Assembly: GCA_012523215.1 (NCBI GenBank)
Contig: JAAYIZ010000209.1
Coordinates: 1-54,008, forward strand
Reading direction: 5' to 3'
Source: Thermovirga sp.
GTDB taxonomy: Bacteria > Synergistota > Synergistia > Synergistales > Thermovirgaceae
DNA length: 54,008 nucleotides
The notes beneath the pieces are model-generated. The model saw nothing but the letters and a program-made list of their open reading frames with translations, was not told where the DNA came from and ran no database searches. Both the position numbers and the translations under genes were made by a program. This document shows positions 34,570 through 45,493 of this stretch, one piece after another (the first letter of the stretch is position 1; every line of letters starts with the position of its first letter).

Positions 34570-35736
34570 ATGGCCGATGGAATAGTTAAACTGATGCTTT
34601 ACCTGGCAAGGGCAATCTTCATCTTCCTTGGCGGTGTGGCGGGCTACCAGGTGGTCAGGATAGCTGTTTTGCAGGAATGGTGGCCGAAGGGAGCCTTTCA
34701 CTTTTCGTTTATTCCCTTTTTTTTCGGAGTATTACTTTTTGCCCTTATAGGTTATCTGATAACACCGTTTTTCGTGAGATTACTCGGCTTTATAGCATTA
34801 TCCTTTGAAAAGAACCTTGAAACCCTCAGTTGGCACGATATCTCCGTCGCCCTGGCCGGCCTGATCGCCGGCCTCATCGTGGCCAACCTGGCCGCCCTTC
34901 CCTTTGCCGACCTGCCCGTTGTCGGCAGTTACATGGCGGTGCTGCTCAATGTCGTTCTCGGTTACCTGGGAGCCACCCTCTTCCTGAAAAGAAAGGAAGA
35001 GATCCACGGAATGTGGAGCTCGATAGGAGGTTTGAAGCAGCGTTTCAGTATCAGGGGCAAAAGGACGAAAGAAAGCGGGGATAACAACCTCACGGAGTTG
35101 GCCATCGAGCCTGGTAATGAAAGACCTGCCGTCAAGCTCCTGGACACGAGCGTCATCATCGATGGGAGGATACTGGAGATTGCGGCGACGGGTTTCCTCG
35201 AAGGACCCTTCATCCTTCCCAGGTTCATCTTGAACGAGCTCCAGGCCATCGCGGATTCCTCGGATCCTACCAGGAGGACCAAGGGAAGAAGGGGGCTCGA
35301 CATCATCAACGAACTGCGGCAGCTCTCCGAAGTCACCGTCCAGATCCTGGAAGTGACCCTGAAGGATTTCGATGTGGGTTCCGTCGATGAAGGCCTGGTA
35401 GACCTGGCCAAGGAAATAAACGCCAAGGTTATCACCACCGATTACAATTTAAACAAGATCGCCCAGATCCAGGGTGTCAGCGTCCTCAACGTCAACGAAC
35501 TGGCCAACGCCATGAAACCCACGCTGCTCCCCGGGGAATCCATTACCGTCGATGTCCTGCGCGAGGGCAAGGAACCCCAGCAGGGAGTGGGTTACCTCGA
35601 TGACGGGACCATGATCGTCGTTGAGAACGGCGAGGACTACATAGGGAAAAGGGTAGAGGTGGTAGTGACATCGATGCTCCAGACATCGGCGGGCAGGATG
35701 GTCTTCGGCAGGATCAGGAAAGAGGTGCGCCCATGA
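34570..35736 (+). CDS. Membrane-bound PIN-TRAM domain protein
   Basis: The 388-residue protein has four hydrophobic helices in residues 1-145, then a PIN nuclease-like domain from about 193 (KLLDTSVIIDGRI, ILNELQ, GRRGLDI, VITTDYNLNKIAQ) and a TRAM RNA-binding domain at the end (about 320-388). This is the YacL layout of Firmicutes and relatives. The acidic residues of a PIN ribonuclease (Asp in DTS, Glu in NELQ, Asp in TDYN) are in place. The target RNA is unknown. It overlaps ispDF by 4 nt. Confidence 0.88.
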   Translation: MADGIVKLMLYLARAIFIFLGGVAGYQVVRIAVLQEWWPKGAFHFSFIPFFFGVLLFALIGYLITPFFVRLLGFIALSFEKNLETLSWHDISVALAGLIAGLIVANLAALPFADLPVVGSYMAVLLNVVLGYLGATLFLKRKEEIHGMWSSIGGLKQRFSIRGKRTKESGDNNLTELAIEPGNERPAVKLLDTSVIIDGRILEIAATGFLEGPFILPRFILNELQAIADSSDPTRRTKGRRGLDIINELRQLSEVTVQILEVTLKDFDVGSVDEGLVDLAKEINAKVITTDYNLNKIAQIQGVSVLNVNELANAMKPTLLPGESITVDVLREGKEPQQGVGYLDDGTMIVVENGEDYIGKRVEVVVTSMLQTSAGRMVFGRIRKEVRP

Positions 35737-36971
35737 GAGGATGGTCCTTCCTTATCGTGGCCGCCGGCATGGGGCAACGATTTGGAGGATCTCCAAAGCA
35801 GTTCGAGGAACTGGGGGGGAGACCCCTCTGGGAATGGTCCGCCAGGACCGCCCTGGAGTTGAAAGACGCCGGGGTGAACCAGGTGGTACTCGTCGCACCC
35901 CCCGGAATGGAACTCCTTTTCGAAAAAGTGGACGCGGGGTTTCGAGGCAAATTGGACCTGGACATCGTAGTCGGCGGAAAGACAAGACAGGACTCCGTCC
36001 TCAGGGGACTCGAGGCCTCGAGAGAAGAGATGGTGATGATCCACGATGCCGCCCGTCCCTTCACCTCGGTGGAGTTATGCCAACGCCTCATGGTCAAGGC
36101 TGTCGAGAGGGGTTCAGCCATCCCGGTTCTGCCGGTGACGGATGCCCTTAAACTGACCAAGGAAGGCGTCATCACCGGGAGCATGCCCCGCGATGGTCTC
36201 GTAGCAACCCAAACCCCCCAGGTTTACCGCCGGGATGAGATTAAAAACGCACTGGAAGAGACCCGGGGCAAGATCAATGATGAAGCCGAAGCCTGGCTGG
36301 CTTCCGGGCGGGAGCTAGGCTGGGTCATGGGCGACCCCCTGAACTTCAAGATCACGTTCAGGGAAGACCTGGAAATGGCTCGCAGGATCGCAAGAGGCAC
36401 CACGGTCGAGAAAACAGGCCTGGGATTCGATGTCCACCCGCTCGCTCCAGGGATACCCCTGGTGCTCGGGGGAATCAGGATTCCCTTTCCGTTGGGGCTC
36501 TCGGGCCACTCCGACGGCGATCTTCTTTGCCACGCCGTGGCCGACGCCATCCTCGGAGCAGCGGGGCTGCCCGACATAGGTACCCTGTTCCCCCCGTCGG
36601 AAGAGCGTTTCAGGGGTATGCGGAGCCTTGACCTTCTCGAAGAGGCCGTGGAGATGCTTCGCCAGGCGGGTTACAGGGTTTTGTCGTTGGATGTCGTCGT
36701 CAACGCCCAGGTGCCGCGACTTGCGTCTCTGCACGGTCAAATCCGTGACAGCCTTTCAGGGGTCCTTTTCAGGGGGAGAGAGGGTAGGGTCTCCCTCAAG
36801 TTCAAATCGGGTGAAAGGACGGGGGATGTCGGAAGGGGAGAGGCGATGAGGTGCTGGGCTCTTGCCCGCATTTCCCGCAAAGAAGGAGTCCCCGGGTCGC
36901 TGTTGGATCCGGAAGATGGGGATTGTAAAAGGGAAGAAAAACAGTTGCCCAACGAGGGGTCTTTCGTATAG
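35733..36971 (+). CDS. ispDF: Bifunctional IspD-IspF isoprenoid enzyme
   Basis: A 412-residue fusion for steps three and five of the MEP route to isoprenoids. The IspD domain (1-220) has IVAAGMGQRFGGSPKQF and HDAARPF. The IspF domain (about 225-380) has the metal site GFDVHPL and HSDGDLLCHAVADAILGAA, then PDIGTLFP. Parts of the IspF nucleotide pocket are unusual: the common FPDTDP reads FPPSEE, and the usual KATTTE segment reads KFKSGE. The start overlaps the previous gene by ATGA. Confidence 0.92.
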   Translation: MRGWSFLIVAAGMGQRFGGSPKQFEELGGRPLWEWSARTALELKDAGVNQVVLVAPPGMELLFEKVDAGFRGKLDLDIVVGGKTRQDSVLRGLEASREEMVMIHDAARPFTSVELCQRLMVKAVERGSAIPVLPVTDALKLTKEGVITGSMPRDGLVATQTPQVYRRDEIKNALEETRGKINDEAEAWLASGRELGWVMGDPLNFKITFREDLEMARRIARGTTVEKTGLGFDVHPLAPGIPLVLGGIRIPFPLGLSGHSDGDLLCHAVADAILGAAGLPDIGTLFPPSEERFRGMRSLDLLEEAVEMLRQAGYRVLSLDVVVNAQVPRLASLHGQIRDSLSGVLFRGREGRVSLKFKSGERTGDVGRGEAMRCWALARISRKEGVPGSLLDPEDGDCKREEKQLPNEGSFV

Positions 36972-38513
<1,542 letters not shown>

Positions 38514-38552
38514 AGTCGAAGGATCCCAATCCTCCAGGACTCATTCCTTTTG

Positions 38553-38582
38553 TTGTAAAAGAATTCAAAGGCGTGGTATACT
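38553..38582 (+). promoter_or_regulatory. Candidate promoter of the rimP-nusA-infB operon
   Basis: TTGTAA (38553-38558) and TATACT (38577-38582) are separated by 18 nt in an AT-rich gap after guaB. The RNA would start near 38589, giving a leader of about 110 nt that contains two hairpins. Confidence 0.55.
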
Positions 38583-38592
38583 TATTCGAGGT

Positions 38593-38610
38593 GAACCGCC
38601 TTAAAGGTTC
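38593..38610 (+). promoter_or_regulatory. First leader hairpin upstream of rimP
   Basis: GAACC (38593-38597) pairs with GGTTC (38606-38610) around an 8-nt loop, just after the predicted RNA start. Its loop contains CCTTAAA, which could also pair with TTTAAGG at 38657-38663, beyond the terminator. Two mutually exclusive folds are therefore possible. Confidence 0.35.
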
Positions 38611-38619
38611 GGACGGGCG

Positions 38620-38650
38620 AAGAGCAGGGAAATCCTGCTCTTTGTTTTTT
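38620..38650 (+). terminator. Leader terminator (possible attenuator) upstream of rimP
   Basis: AGAGCAGG (38621-38628) and CCTGCTCT (38634-38641) form a perfect 8-bp stem, extendable by an A-T pair, with a 5-nt loop and the T-run TTGTTTTTT at 38642-38650. It lies after the predicted promoter and about 50 nt before rimP, so it would control entry into the nusA-infB operon. It might instead simply end the guaB transcript. Confidence 0.8.
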
Positions 38651-38700
38651 ATCCGCTTTTAAGGTGTTTCCCAAGCAAAGGATTCGCGGCAGGTGATGTT

Positions 38701-39234
38701 TTGAAGATGGCAAGACAGATTGAAAAGGAAACCATGCGCAGGATGCACGGTTCCATCAGGGAACTGGTGGAGGCCACCGGTTACGAGTACGTCCTGTCGG
38801 AACTGGCCCTGGAAGAAGGCCGTCCCGTGCTCAGGGTATTGATCGATAGCCTGGGGGGCATCAACGTGAAGGATTGTGAGATCGTTTCAAGGAAACTCGG
38901 GAGAATGCTCGACGACTTCGACCCGGGGCTTCCCGAGAGGTACTTCCTCCAGGTGAGTTCTCCCGGCGTCGAGAGGCCCTTGATAACGATGTCCGACTTC
39001 GAGCGCTTCGCGGGGAAGAGGGCGAGGATCAAGCTGAAGGAGAGCGTCAAAGACCGCAAGAACCTGACCGGTACCATCGTGGCGACCTCCGGAGAGGTCG
39101 TTCTCTTCGATGACGACGAATTGGGGCAGGTCAACATCCCCTTCGTTGACATGGCAAGATCTAATCTCGTCTTTGAAATGCCTGGCCAGGCCAGGACCGA
39201 TGTCAAGGGAAAGAAGAAAAGGGGGCAGCAGTAA
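38701..39234 (+). CDS. rimP: Ribosome maturation factor RimP
   Basis: The 177-residue protein helps assemble the 30S subunit. The family features L-I-D-S-L-G-G-I-N-V-K-D-C in the N-terminal domain and the FLQVSSPGVERPL segment before the C-terminal SH3-like domain are present. It is the usual first gene before nusA. Start may be TTG 38701 (5 nt after AGGTGA) or ATG 38707; spacing favours the TTG. Its stop shares a base with the nusA ATG. Confidence 0.93.
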   Translation: MKMARQIEKETMRRMHGSIRELVEATGYEYVLSELALEEGRPVLRVLIDSLGGINVKDCEIVSRKLGRMLDDFDPGLPERYFLQVSSPGVERPLITMSDFERFAGKRARIKLKESVKDRKNLTGTIVATSGEVVLFDDDELGQVNIPFVDMARSNLVFEMPGQARTDVKGKKKRGQQ

Positions 39235-40340
39235 TGCAGCTGGGACGCGATTTCCTTCGAGCCCTGAAGCAGATAACGCAGGAGAGAAACCTGCCCTTGG
39301 AGGTCATATCCTCGGGACTGGAGGCGGCCCTGGTATCGGCCTACCGCAAGTACAGGGGAGGCAACCAGAATGTTGAGGTATACGTGGCCCTCGAGAACGG
39401 GGAGATATCCATCAACGAAGTCAGGCAAATCGTTGAAGAGGTCAGCGACGCCGATACGGAGCTGACCCTTGAGGACGCCGCCAGGCTGGGTTTTAATGAC
39501 CTTGAGGTTGGGGATATTGTCCGGGTGGAGGTCGAGCCTGAAAAGTTTGGCCGTATAGCGGCCCAGACCGCCAGGCAGGTCATCATACAAAGGCTGAAGG
39601 ATGCCGAGAGGCAGATCATCTACGAGGAGTTCTCCGACAAGATCGGTGATCTCATCAATGGCGTGGTCTTCAAATCGGAGGACGAACAGGTCCTGGTTCG
39701 GCTCAACGACAGGACGGAGGCCATCCTGCCCAGGGAGGAGAGGATCGTGGGAGAATCCTATGCCCTGGGAAGCAGGATGAAGTTTTATCTCGTAGAGGTG
39801 AGGCAAACTACGAGGGGACCCAAGATAATCGTCTCCCGGAGTCACCCCGGGCTGCTGAGGAGGCTCCTGGAACTGGAGATACCCGAGGTGAGGGAGGGGA
39901 CCATCGAGATCAAGGAGATCGTCAGGGAATCCGGCGTGAGGGCCAAGGTGGCCGTTTCCACCCTGGACCAGAACGTGGATCCCGTGGGTGCCTGCATCGG
40001 CAGCGGCGGGGCCAGGATCAAATCCATAAGCAAGGAACTCGGGGGTGAAAGGATCGACGTGGTCGTATGGAGCAGCGACCCCCTGGCTTTCATCAGGAAT
40101 GCCCTGTCGCCGGCCCGGGTCCTGAAGGTCGAACCGGTCCTGGAGCAGGAGAGATCGGTCCAGGTCTTCGTCAGGCCCGATCATCTCTCCCTGGCCATAG
40201 GAAAAGCCGGACAGAATGTCAGGTTGGCGGCGCGCCTTACCAAGTGGAAAATCGATATCAAGGTCCTGGAACCTGAAAAGTTACCGACCCTCCAAGACCT
40301 TTTCGATGAACTGGTCAACCCCGAAGAGGCTGAGTTGTGA
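39234..40340 (+). CDS. nusA: Transcription factor NusA
   Basis: The 368-residue protein binds RNA polymerase and modulates pausing, termination and antitermination. The order is N-terminal polymerase-binding domain (1-125), S1 domain (about 130-200) and two KH domains (about 210-345) with GACIGSGGARIKSISKELGGE and SLAIGKAGQNVRLAARLT. It lacks the C-terminal acidic repeats of E. coli NusA, as is usual outside proteobacteria. It sits behind a leader terminator that it might itself influence. Confidence 0.95.
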   Translation: MQLGRDFLRALKQITQERNLPLEVISSGLEAALVSAYRKYRGGNQNVEVYVALENGEISINEVRQIVEEVSDADTELTLEDAARLGFNDLEVGDIVRVEVEPEKFGRIAAQTARQVIIQRLKDAERQIIYEEFSDKIGDLINGVVFKSEDEQVLVRLNDRTEAILPREERIVGESYALGSRMKFYLVEVRQTTRGPKIIVSRSHPGLLRRLLELEIPEVREGTIEIKEIVRESGVRAKVAVSTLDQNVDPVGACIGSGGARIKSISKELGGERIDVVVWSSDPLAFIRNALSPARVLKVEPVLEQERSVQVFVRPDHLSLAIGKAGQNVRLAARLTKWKIDIKVLEPEKLPTLQDLFDELVNPEEAEL

Positions 40341-40657
40341 CGGGAGCCGGCGCCGGCCATGAAAAAAGAAAAAGACCCAGGACCTGCGCGGGTTGCGGAG
40401 GAGAGTTCCCTAAAAGGGATTTGTTGAGGATCGTCAGGCGCCCCGATGGCCAGGTCGTGGTCGACCTTCCAGGGAAGACTCCCGGCAGGGGGGCTTACAT
40501 CTGCCGAAGACTCGAGTGCCTCGAACGGGCCTTGAAAAGGAAGCAGCTTTCCCGGTCCCTCAAGGTCAAGGTGCCTGAAGAACTTGTGGCATCGCTGATG
40601 ATTCTGCTGAAGGAGAACGGTGCTTCCGATTCCCCGGGGGGCGAAGGCATTGAATGA
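40337..40657 (+). CDS. ylxR: YlxR-family RNA-binding protein
   Basis: The 106-residue protein has the DUF448/YlxR pattern: TCAGCGGEFPKRDLLRIVR, then GKTPGRGAYICRRLECLERALK. It is regularly found between nusA and infB and is thought to bind RNA or act as a nucleoid or regulatory protein. It starts with a GTG overlapping the nusA stop. Confidence 0.9.
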   Translation: MTGAGAGHEKRKRPRTCAGCGGEFPKRDLLRIVRRPDGQVVVDLPGKTPGRGAYICRRLECLERALKRKQLSRSLKVKVPEELVASLMILLKENGASDSPGGEGIE

Positions 40658-40979
40658 AAAATTACCCGGCCTTTTCGGGATCGCGAGGAAAGCGGGTATG
40701 CTTTTCTCGGGGCAGGATGCCGTCAGGACTGAACTCAAAAAAGGGAACAGGCTCCTGGTGATACTTTCCGGCGACCATTCTCCTAACGTGAGATCCATGA
40801 TCGAAGGTTACAGGAGAAGAGGAGCTTGCCGTATCGCGGTCTTGCCATCTCTGGGCAGAGAAGAATTGGGGAGTATGATTTCGACGGGGCGGACCCAGAT
40901 CATAGGCCTGCCCCTCGGTTGGGGACTGTCGGACAAGATAGAGAAGCTTGTGGCCGGGGAGGTCGATAGATATGAGTAA
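40650..40979 (+). CDS. L7Ae-like ribosomal protein (YlxQ type)
   Basis: The 109-residue protein fits the L7Ae/L30e/YlxQ fold: LFGIARKAGMLFSGQDAVRTELKKG at the start and a central strand LLVILSGD. It lies in the usual place between ylxR and infB. These proteins bind kink-turn RNA. The TTG at 40650, overlapping the ylxR end by 8 nt, gives the standard N-terminus; the frame upstream to 40620 runs inside ylxR. Confidence 0.82.
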   Translation: MNEKLPGLFGIARKAGMLFSGQDAVRTELKKGNRLLVILSGDHSPNVRSMIEGYRRRGACRIAVLPSLGREELGSMISTGRTQIIGLPLGWGLSDKIEKLVAGEVDRYE

Positions 40980-42927
40980 GATCAGGGTCTATGAACTGGC
41001 AAAGATGCTGGGAAAGTCAAACAAGGAAATGATGAATCTTCTGAAGGACCTCGGTATAGAGGTCAACAATCATATGAACTCTATAGAATCGGAAACGGCG
41101 CAGCTGGTGGAAGACGCCCTCCTCGAAAAAAGCGAGAAGCCTGCCGGGGATGAGAAACCGCCAAAAAGGGTGGTCGTCCCCAGGGGAGCCCCGATAAACG
41201 AGGTAGCGACCCTGCTGGATAAGAAAGCCGGTGAACTCGTCAGGATCCTCGTCTCCTCGGGTCACATGATCCCGGCCGATTCGCCGGTAACCGATGAGAT
41301 TCTCGAGGTCCTCTCCGCCGAACTCGGTTTTGAGATCGTGGCCGACGACGAAGAAGCTCTGGAGGACCACGCGGTTTTAACCAAGAAGCCGGTTTTCAAG
41401 GGAGAAAATCTCCAGGAGAGAGCCCCCATAATAACCGTAATGGGACACGTTGACCACGGAAAAACCACCCTTCTTGACCATATCAGGAAAACCAGGATCA
41501 CCGAGACCGAGGCGGGAGGCATTACCCAGCATATAGGCGCTTCCACGGTGGTCCACAAGGGAAGAAGGATCGTCTTCCTGGACACGCCCGGGCACGAAGC
41601 CTTCACGGCTATGAGGGCCAGGGGGGCCCAGGCCACGGACATCGTGATCCTGGTGGTTGCGGCCGACGACGGCGTCAAACCCCAGACCATCGAGGCCCTT
41701 AATCATGCCAAGGCTTCGGGTGTACCGATCGTGGTGGCGGTCAACAAGGTCGATAAACCCGAGGCCCGACCCGACCGCGTCCGGCAACAATTGTCGGATC
41801 ACGGGCTTGTCCCCGAGGAGTGGGGCGGGGACACCATCGCCGTGGATATTTCGGCTGTAACCGGTCATGGAATAGATCAACTCCTGGAGATGGTCCTCAT
41901 CGTGGCCGATCTGCTTGAGCTCAAGGCCGATCCCACGGTCTCACCCGAGGGGATCGTGATCGAGGCGAGGCTCGATAAAGGCAAGGGTCCGGTGGCCACC
42001 GTCCTGGTCCAACAGGGCACGCTGAGAAGGGGAGATGTCGTCCAGACCGATTCAGCCTGGGGAAGGATCAGGGCCATGATCGACGATGCCGGGAACCAGA
42101 CCGATGAGGCCGGTCCCAGCACGGCGGTGGAGATACTGGGGTTCTCGGCGGTCCCCCAGCCGGGAGAATTGTTCTCCCTGGCCAAAAACGAAAAGGAAGC
42201 CCGCCAGGCGATCAGCGACAGGGAGGCCGCCAGGAAAAGGGCGGGATCGGCCCCCCCGAAGAAGATCACCCTCGAGGAAATGTACGACCGCATGCAGATG
42301 GAGGAGACCCCTGTCCTCTCAGTGGTCCTCAAGTGCGATGTCCAGGGGTCGCTGGAAGCCCTTAAGGCCTCATTGAAGAAGATCGAGACCAGCGAGGTGG
42401 GCATCCAGTTCGTCCATGAGGGTGTCGGAAGGATTTCCGAGTCGGATGTTATGCTTGCTTCAGCCTCGAACGCCATTATCATCGGCTTCAACGTCAGGCC
42501 CGACCCCAACGCCAGGAGGATCGCGGAAGACGAGGGGGTCCAGATCAGGCTTTACAGGATAATTTATGATGTAATCGAGGATGTTCATGCTGCCCTCGAG
42601 GGCATGCTGGCGCCTACTCTCCGGGAGCATGTCCTGGGACAGGCCGAGATCCGGGCGATCTTCAAGGTTCCCAAGGCCGGGAAGGTAGCCGGCTGCTATG
42701 TGACCGACGGGGTGATCAAGCGGGGAGCGAAGGTAAGGCTGATCAGGGATGGCGTGGTCTTTTGGGAAGGCAGCCTCTCCGCGCTCAGGAGGTTCAAGGA
42801 CGATGCCAGGGAAGTATCCGCGGGATATGAATGCGGCATGAGCTTCTCAAACCAGCAGGATTTCCAGGAAGGGGATACGGTTGAAGCCTTTGAACTGGTA
42901 GAGGAAAGGAGAACCCTGGAAAGATGA
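40972..42927 (+). CDS. infB: Translation initiation factor IF-2
   Basis: The 651-residue GTPase brings fMet-tRNA to the ribosome. It has an N-terminal IF2_N domain ([22 protein letters not shown] split in two parts), a short linker, a G domain with GHVDHGKT (about 158-165), DTPGHEAF and NKVDKP, then the C-terminal barrel and tRNA-binding domains. The N-terminal region is short compared with E. coli. ATG 40972 has GGGGAGG upstream; the longer open frame starts inside the previous gene. Confidence 0.96.
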   Translation: MSKIRVYELAKMLGKSNKEMMNLLKDLGIEVNNHMNSIESETAQLVEDALLEKSEKPAGDEKPPKRVVVPRGAPINEVATLLDKKAGELVRILVSSGHMIPADSPVTDEILEVLSAELGFEIVADDEEALEDHAVLTKKPVFKGENLQERAPIITVMGHVDHGKTTLLDHIRKTRITETEAGGITQHIGASTVVHKGRRIVFLDTPGHEAFTAMRARGAQATDIVILVVAADDGVKPQTIEALNHAKASGVPIVVAVNKVDKPEARPDRVRQQLSDHGLVPEEWGGDTIAVDISAVTGHGIDQLLEMVLIVADLLELKADPTVSPEGIVIEARLDKGKGPVATVLVQQGTLRRGDVVQTDSAWGRIRAMIDDAGNQTDEAGPSTAVEILGFSAVPQPGELFSLAKNEKEARQAISDREAARKRAGSAPPKKITLEEMYDRMQMEETPVLSVVLKCDVQGSLEALKASLKKIETSEVGIQFVHEGVGRISESDVMLASASNAIIIGFNVRPDPNARRIAEDEGVQIRLYRIIYDVIEDVHAALEGMLAPTLREHVLGQAEIRAIFKVPKAGKVAGCYVTDGVIKRGAKVRLIRDGVVFWEGSLSALRRFKDDAREVSAGYECGMSFSNQQDFQEGDTVEAFELVEERRTLER

Positions 42928-43250
42928 GGGAACGGGCCGCCTTCTGCGGCATGTTATTTGTTCACCTTAAAATACCTGAAGCCACCAGCCTGAAGGACAG
43001 GAGGCAGGTGACGAGGTCCATCCTGGGAAGGGCGCGGAGCAGGTTCAACGTCTCCGCCGCGGATCTCGGACCCGATGGGTCCTGCCAGGAAGGTTTCCTG
43101 GCCTTTTCCGCCCTGTCGTCTTCCCATTCCGGGGCTGAAGAAAGGATCGACTCGTTGATGCGCCTGGTCCGTTCAATGGAAGAAAAGGGGGACTTCTTTC
43201 TGGTACGCGAGAAGAAAGAGGTAAAAAGATATGACGACTTTCAGGATTGA
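42924..43250 (+). CDS. YlxP-like protein (DUF503)
   Basis: The 108-residue protein begins with the pattern of the DUF503 family (F-V-H-L-K-I-P-E-A-T-S-L-K-D-R-R-Q-V), which lies between infB and rbfA in many bacteria. The fold is ferredoxin-like; no function is firmly assigned. The ATG overlaps the infB stop and the end overlaps rbfA by 20 nt. Confidence 0.85.
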   Translation: MRERAAFCGMLFVHLKIPEATSLKDRRQVTRSILGRARSRFNVSAADLGPDGSCQEGFLAFSALSSSHSGAEERIDSLMRLVRSMEEKGDFFLVREKKEVKRYDDFQD

Positions 43251-43605
43251 AAGGATAAACAGGGAACTGTTACGCAGGATCTCGGACCTGATAAGGACGA
43301 GGATCAAGGATGATACCTTAAAGGAGGCCGTGCTTTCGGAGGTCTCCTGCAGCAAAGACCTTTCACACGCCAAGGTTTATTTCAGGGCTCTTACCCCGGG
43401 AAGCCGCGAGAATGTCGAGGTATCGCTCAACAGGACCGCGGGAGTGATGAGGTCCATGCTCGGGAAAAGTATGCGGCTAAGGCAAGTGCCGGAACTCCAT
43501 TTCATATACGATGCTACCGAGGACCGGGCCCAGGCCATAGAGGATATACTTGACAGCCTGGACCTCCCCGAAGTAGAGGAAGAAACGGAGGATGCCGGCT
43601 GTTGA
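43231..43605 (+). CDS. rbfA: Ribosome-binding factor A
   Basis: The 124-residue protein has the RbfA fold pattern: RINRELLRRISDLI, then VLSEVSCSKDLSHAKVYF and LGKSMRLRQVPELHFIYD. It aids late 30S assembly and cold adaptation, working on the same particle as RimP, IF-2 and Era. It ends at a TGA overlapping the TTG of nrnA. Confidence 0.93.
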   Translation: MTTFRIERINRELLRRISDLIRTRIKDDTLKEAVLSEVSCSKDLSHAKVYFRALTPGSRENVEVSLNRTAGVMRSMLGKSMRLRQVPELHFIYDATEDRAQAIEDILDSLDLPEVEEETEDAGC

Positions 43606-44591
43606 AGGACCTTCACGGGATGGTCAGCCTCCTTGAAAGTGTGCCGGAGTGGATCATCGTGGCCCATGAAAAACCCGACGGCGATACGTTGGGTTGCGGG
43701 AGCGCCCTTTTCCTCCAGGGCGCGTCCATGGGCAAGAAGTGTTCGTGGTACGGCCCCGACCCTTTCCCCAGGGTGTACGGGTTTTTACCCTTCCATGAAA
43801 GGTATGTCGCCGCGGCATCTCTCGAAAGCAGCGTGCGTTCAGCCTACCTGGCCGTAATCGTGTTGGATACGAGCAACCCCGAAAGGACCCTGAAAGGACT
43901 TCCATCCCCCGGCGAAAAGGCCGTTGTCATCAATATAGACCATCATGGCGACAATAGCAGGTTCGGGTCGCTGAACTGGGTCGACGAAGGAGCGTCTTCG
44001 GTGGGCTTGATGGTCCATGATCTTTTCCTCGCGGCACAGTGGGAGATCTCCACGAAAGTGGCCGAATCACTGCTCACGGCCATCGCCACCGATACGGGTT
44101 TTTTCCGGTTTCCTTCGACGGATGAGAGGACGTTAAGGGTCGCGGCGGACCTGGTGGGCCGAGGAGGCAAACCTTCCAGGATCTTCCGGATGGTTTACGA
44201 AAACCGTTCCCTGGAGGGGATCCATCTTTGGGGAAGAGGGCTTTCCCGGGCCAGCCTTCACCTGGACGGTCGGGTCTGCGTCACCTACCTGTCGAGGGAG
44301 GATCTGGCCGCCCTTGGAGCTAGGAGGGACGACACGGAGAACCTGGTAAACACCCTGCTCTCCGTCAGCGGCGTTCAGGTCGCCGCCCTTTTCCAGGAGG
44401 ACGAGGGATACTGTCGCGTCAGCATCCGGACAAAAGAGCCCATGAACGCCAGGAAGATAGCAGCCCTCTGGGGTGGAGGCGGTCACGAGCGAGCGTCGGG
44501 GTGCAAGATGGAGGATAACCCTGAAAGATCACTCGAGGCTTTCATCAGGAGGCTGGAGGATCTGGATGAGATCGGGATTTCTGATCATTGA
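43602..44591 (+). CDS. nrnA: DHH-DHHA1 phosphoesterase, NrnA type
   Basis: The 329-residue protein belongs to the NrnA group, which degrades short oligoribonucleotides and pAp. Metal-binding motifs include EKPDGDTLGCG, VIVLDTS, INIDHHGDN and DTGFFRF; the C-terminal DHHA1 domain has GGGGHERASGCKM. It commonly sits between rbfA and truB. The TTG start overlaps the rbfA stop. Confidence 0.9.
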   Translation: MKDLHGMVSLLESVPEWIIVAHEKPDGDTLGCGSALFLQGASMGKKCSWYGPDPFPRVYGFLPFHERYVAAASLESSVRSAYLAVIVLDTSNPERTLKGLPSPGEKAVVINIDHHGDNSRFGSLNWVDEGASSVGLMVHDLFLAAQWEISTKVAESLLTAIATDTGFFRFPSTDERTLRVAADLVGRGGKPSRIFRMVYENRSLEGIHLWGRGLSRASLHLDGRVCVTYLSREDLAALGARRDDTENLVNTLLSVSGVQVAALFQEDEGYCRVSIRTKEPMNARKIAALWGGGGHERASGCKMEDNPERSLEAFIRRLEDLDEIGISDH

Positions 44592-45489
44592 CAAGGTGCC
44601 GGGCACAAGAAGTACCCAATGCGTCAACCTGGCAAAAAAGATCCTGGGCGGCAAGACGCGGGTGGGGCATGGGGGTACCCTGGATTCGGGGGCTTCCGGG
44701 GTTCTCGTCCTGCTGATCGGAAGGGCCACGAGAACTTCCCGTTTCGTGATGATGCTGCCCAAGACCTACCTGGCCACGGCGCGCCTGGGAATTAGGACTG
44801 ACACCGATGACCTTTCCGGCGAGGTTATTTCCGCTGGTGACATTGGCGAGGTTGATGAGGAGGGTGTCGACAGGGCCCTGTTTTCCCTTTACGGCCACAG
44901 GGACCAGGTTCCACCAGCTTTTTCGGCGGTCAAGGTCAAAGGCAGGAGGGCTCATTTGATGGCAAGGAAGGGTTACGATGTGGAGCTGGCCGCGAGGCCG
45001 GTGCTGATCACGTCCCTCCGGAGGACCGGCCCCATAATGGAAGGGCGGGATGTGCCCTTGAAGATAAACTGCCACCAGGGTACCTACGTCAGAAGCATCG
45101 TAAGGGATCTTGGAGAATTTATCGGATGCGGAGCCACTGTTTTAAGCCTCCAGAGGGAATCCCTCGGCCCCTTTTTTGCGGCCGATGCCTTGTCCAGCGA
45201 TGATATGGCCTCGATGGAATCCACTTCCCTCGAGGAGAGAATCCTTCCCCTTTCATTCCTTTCAAGCAGTTTTACATCCTACCAGGCTTCCCGTGACGAG
45301 GAAGAGGCGATCGCCTCCGGGAGTCCCTTGCGGGTGGGGGAGCTGACGCGAAGCGGTTGGGGAAGATATCGGACCGGGGAGTTCGTCCTTATCTTTGGAA
45401 AGAAAATAGTGTCTTTCGCGCGGATCGAATCCGGAGGCGGCGCCGGCTTGGCCAGGCCCGTCACCAACCTGGCGTTGGAAGGACCGTAA
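44566..45489 (+). CDS. truB: tRNA pseudouridine-55 synthase
   Basis: The 307-residue enzyme makes pseudouridine 55 in the T loop of tRNA. The catalytic aspartate is in GHGGTLDSGASGVL; this differs from the usual GHTGTLDPLATG at several places but keeps Asp. Other family parts are KTYLATARLGIRTDTDD, QVPPAFSAVKVKG and GTYVRSIVRDLGE. ATG 44566 gives the usual start and overlaps nrnA by 26 nt. Confidence 0.92.
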   Translation: MRSGFLIIDKVPGTRSTQCVNLAKKILGGKTRVGHGGTLDSGASGVLVLLIGRATRTSRFVMMLPKTYLATARLGIRTDTDDLSGEVISAGDIGEVDEEGVDRALFSLYGHRDQVPPAFSAVKVKGRRAHLMARKGYDVELAARPVLITSLRRTGPIMEGRDVPLKINCHQGTYVRSIVRDLGEFIGCGATVLSLQRESLGPFFAADALSSDDMASMESTSLEERILPLSFLSSSFTSYQASRDEEEAIASGSPLRVGELTRSGWGRYRTGEFVLIFGKKIVSFARIESGGGAGLARPVTNLALEGP

Positions 45490-45493
45490 AAAA

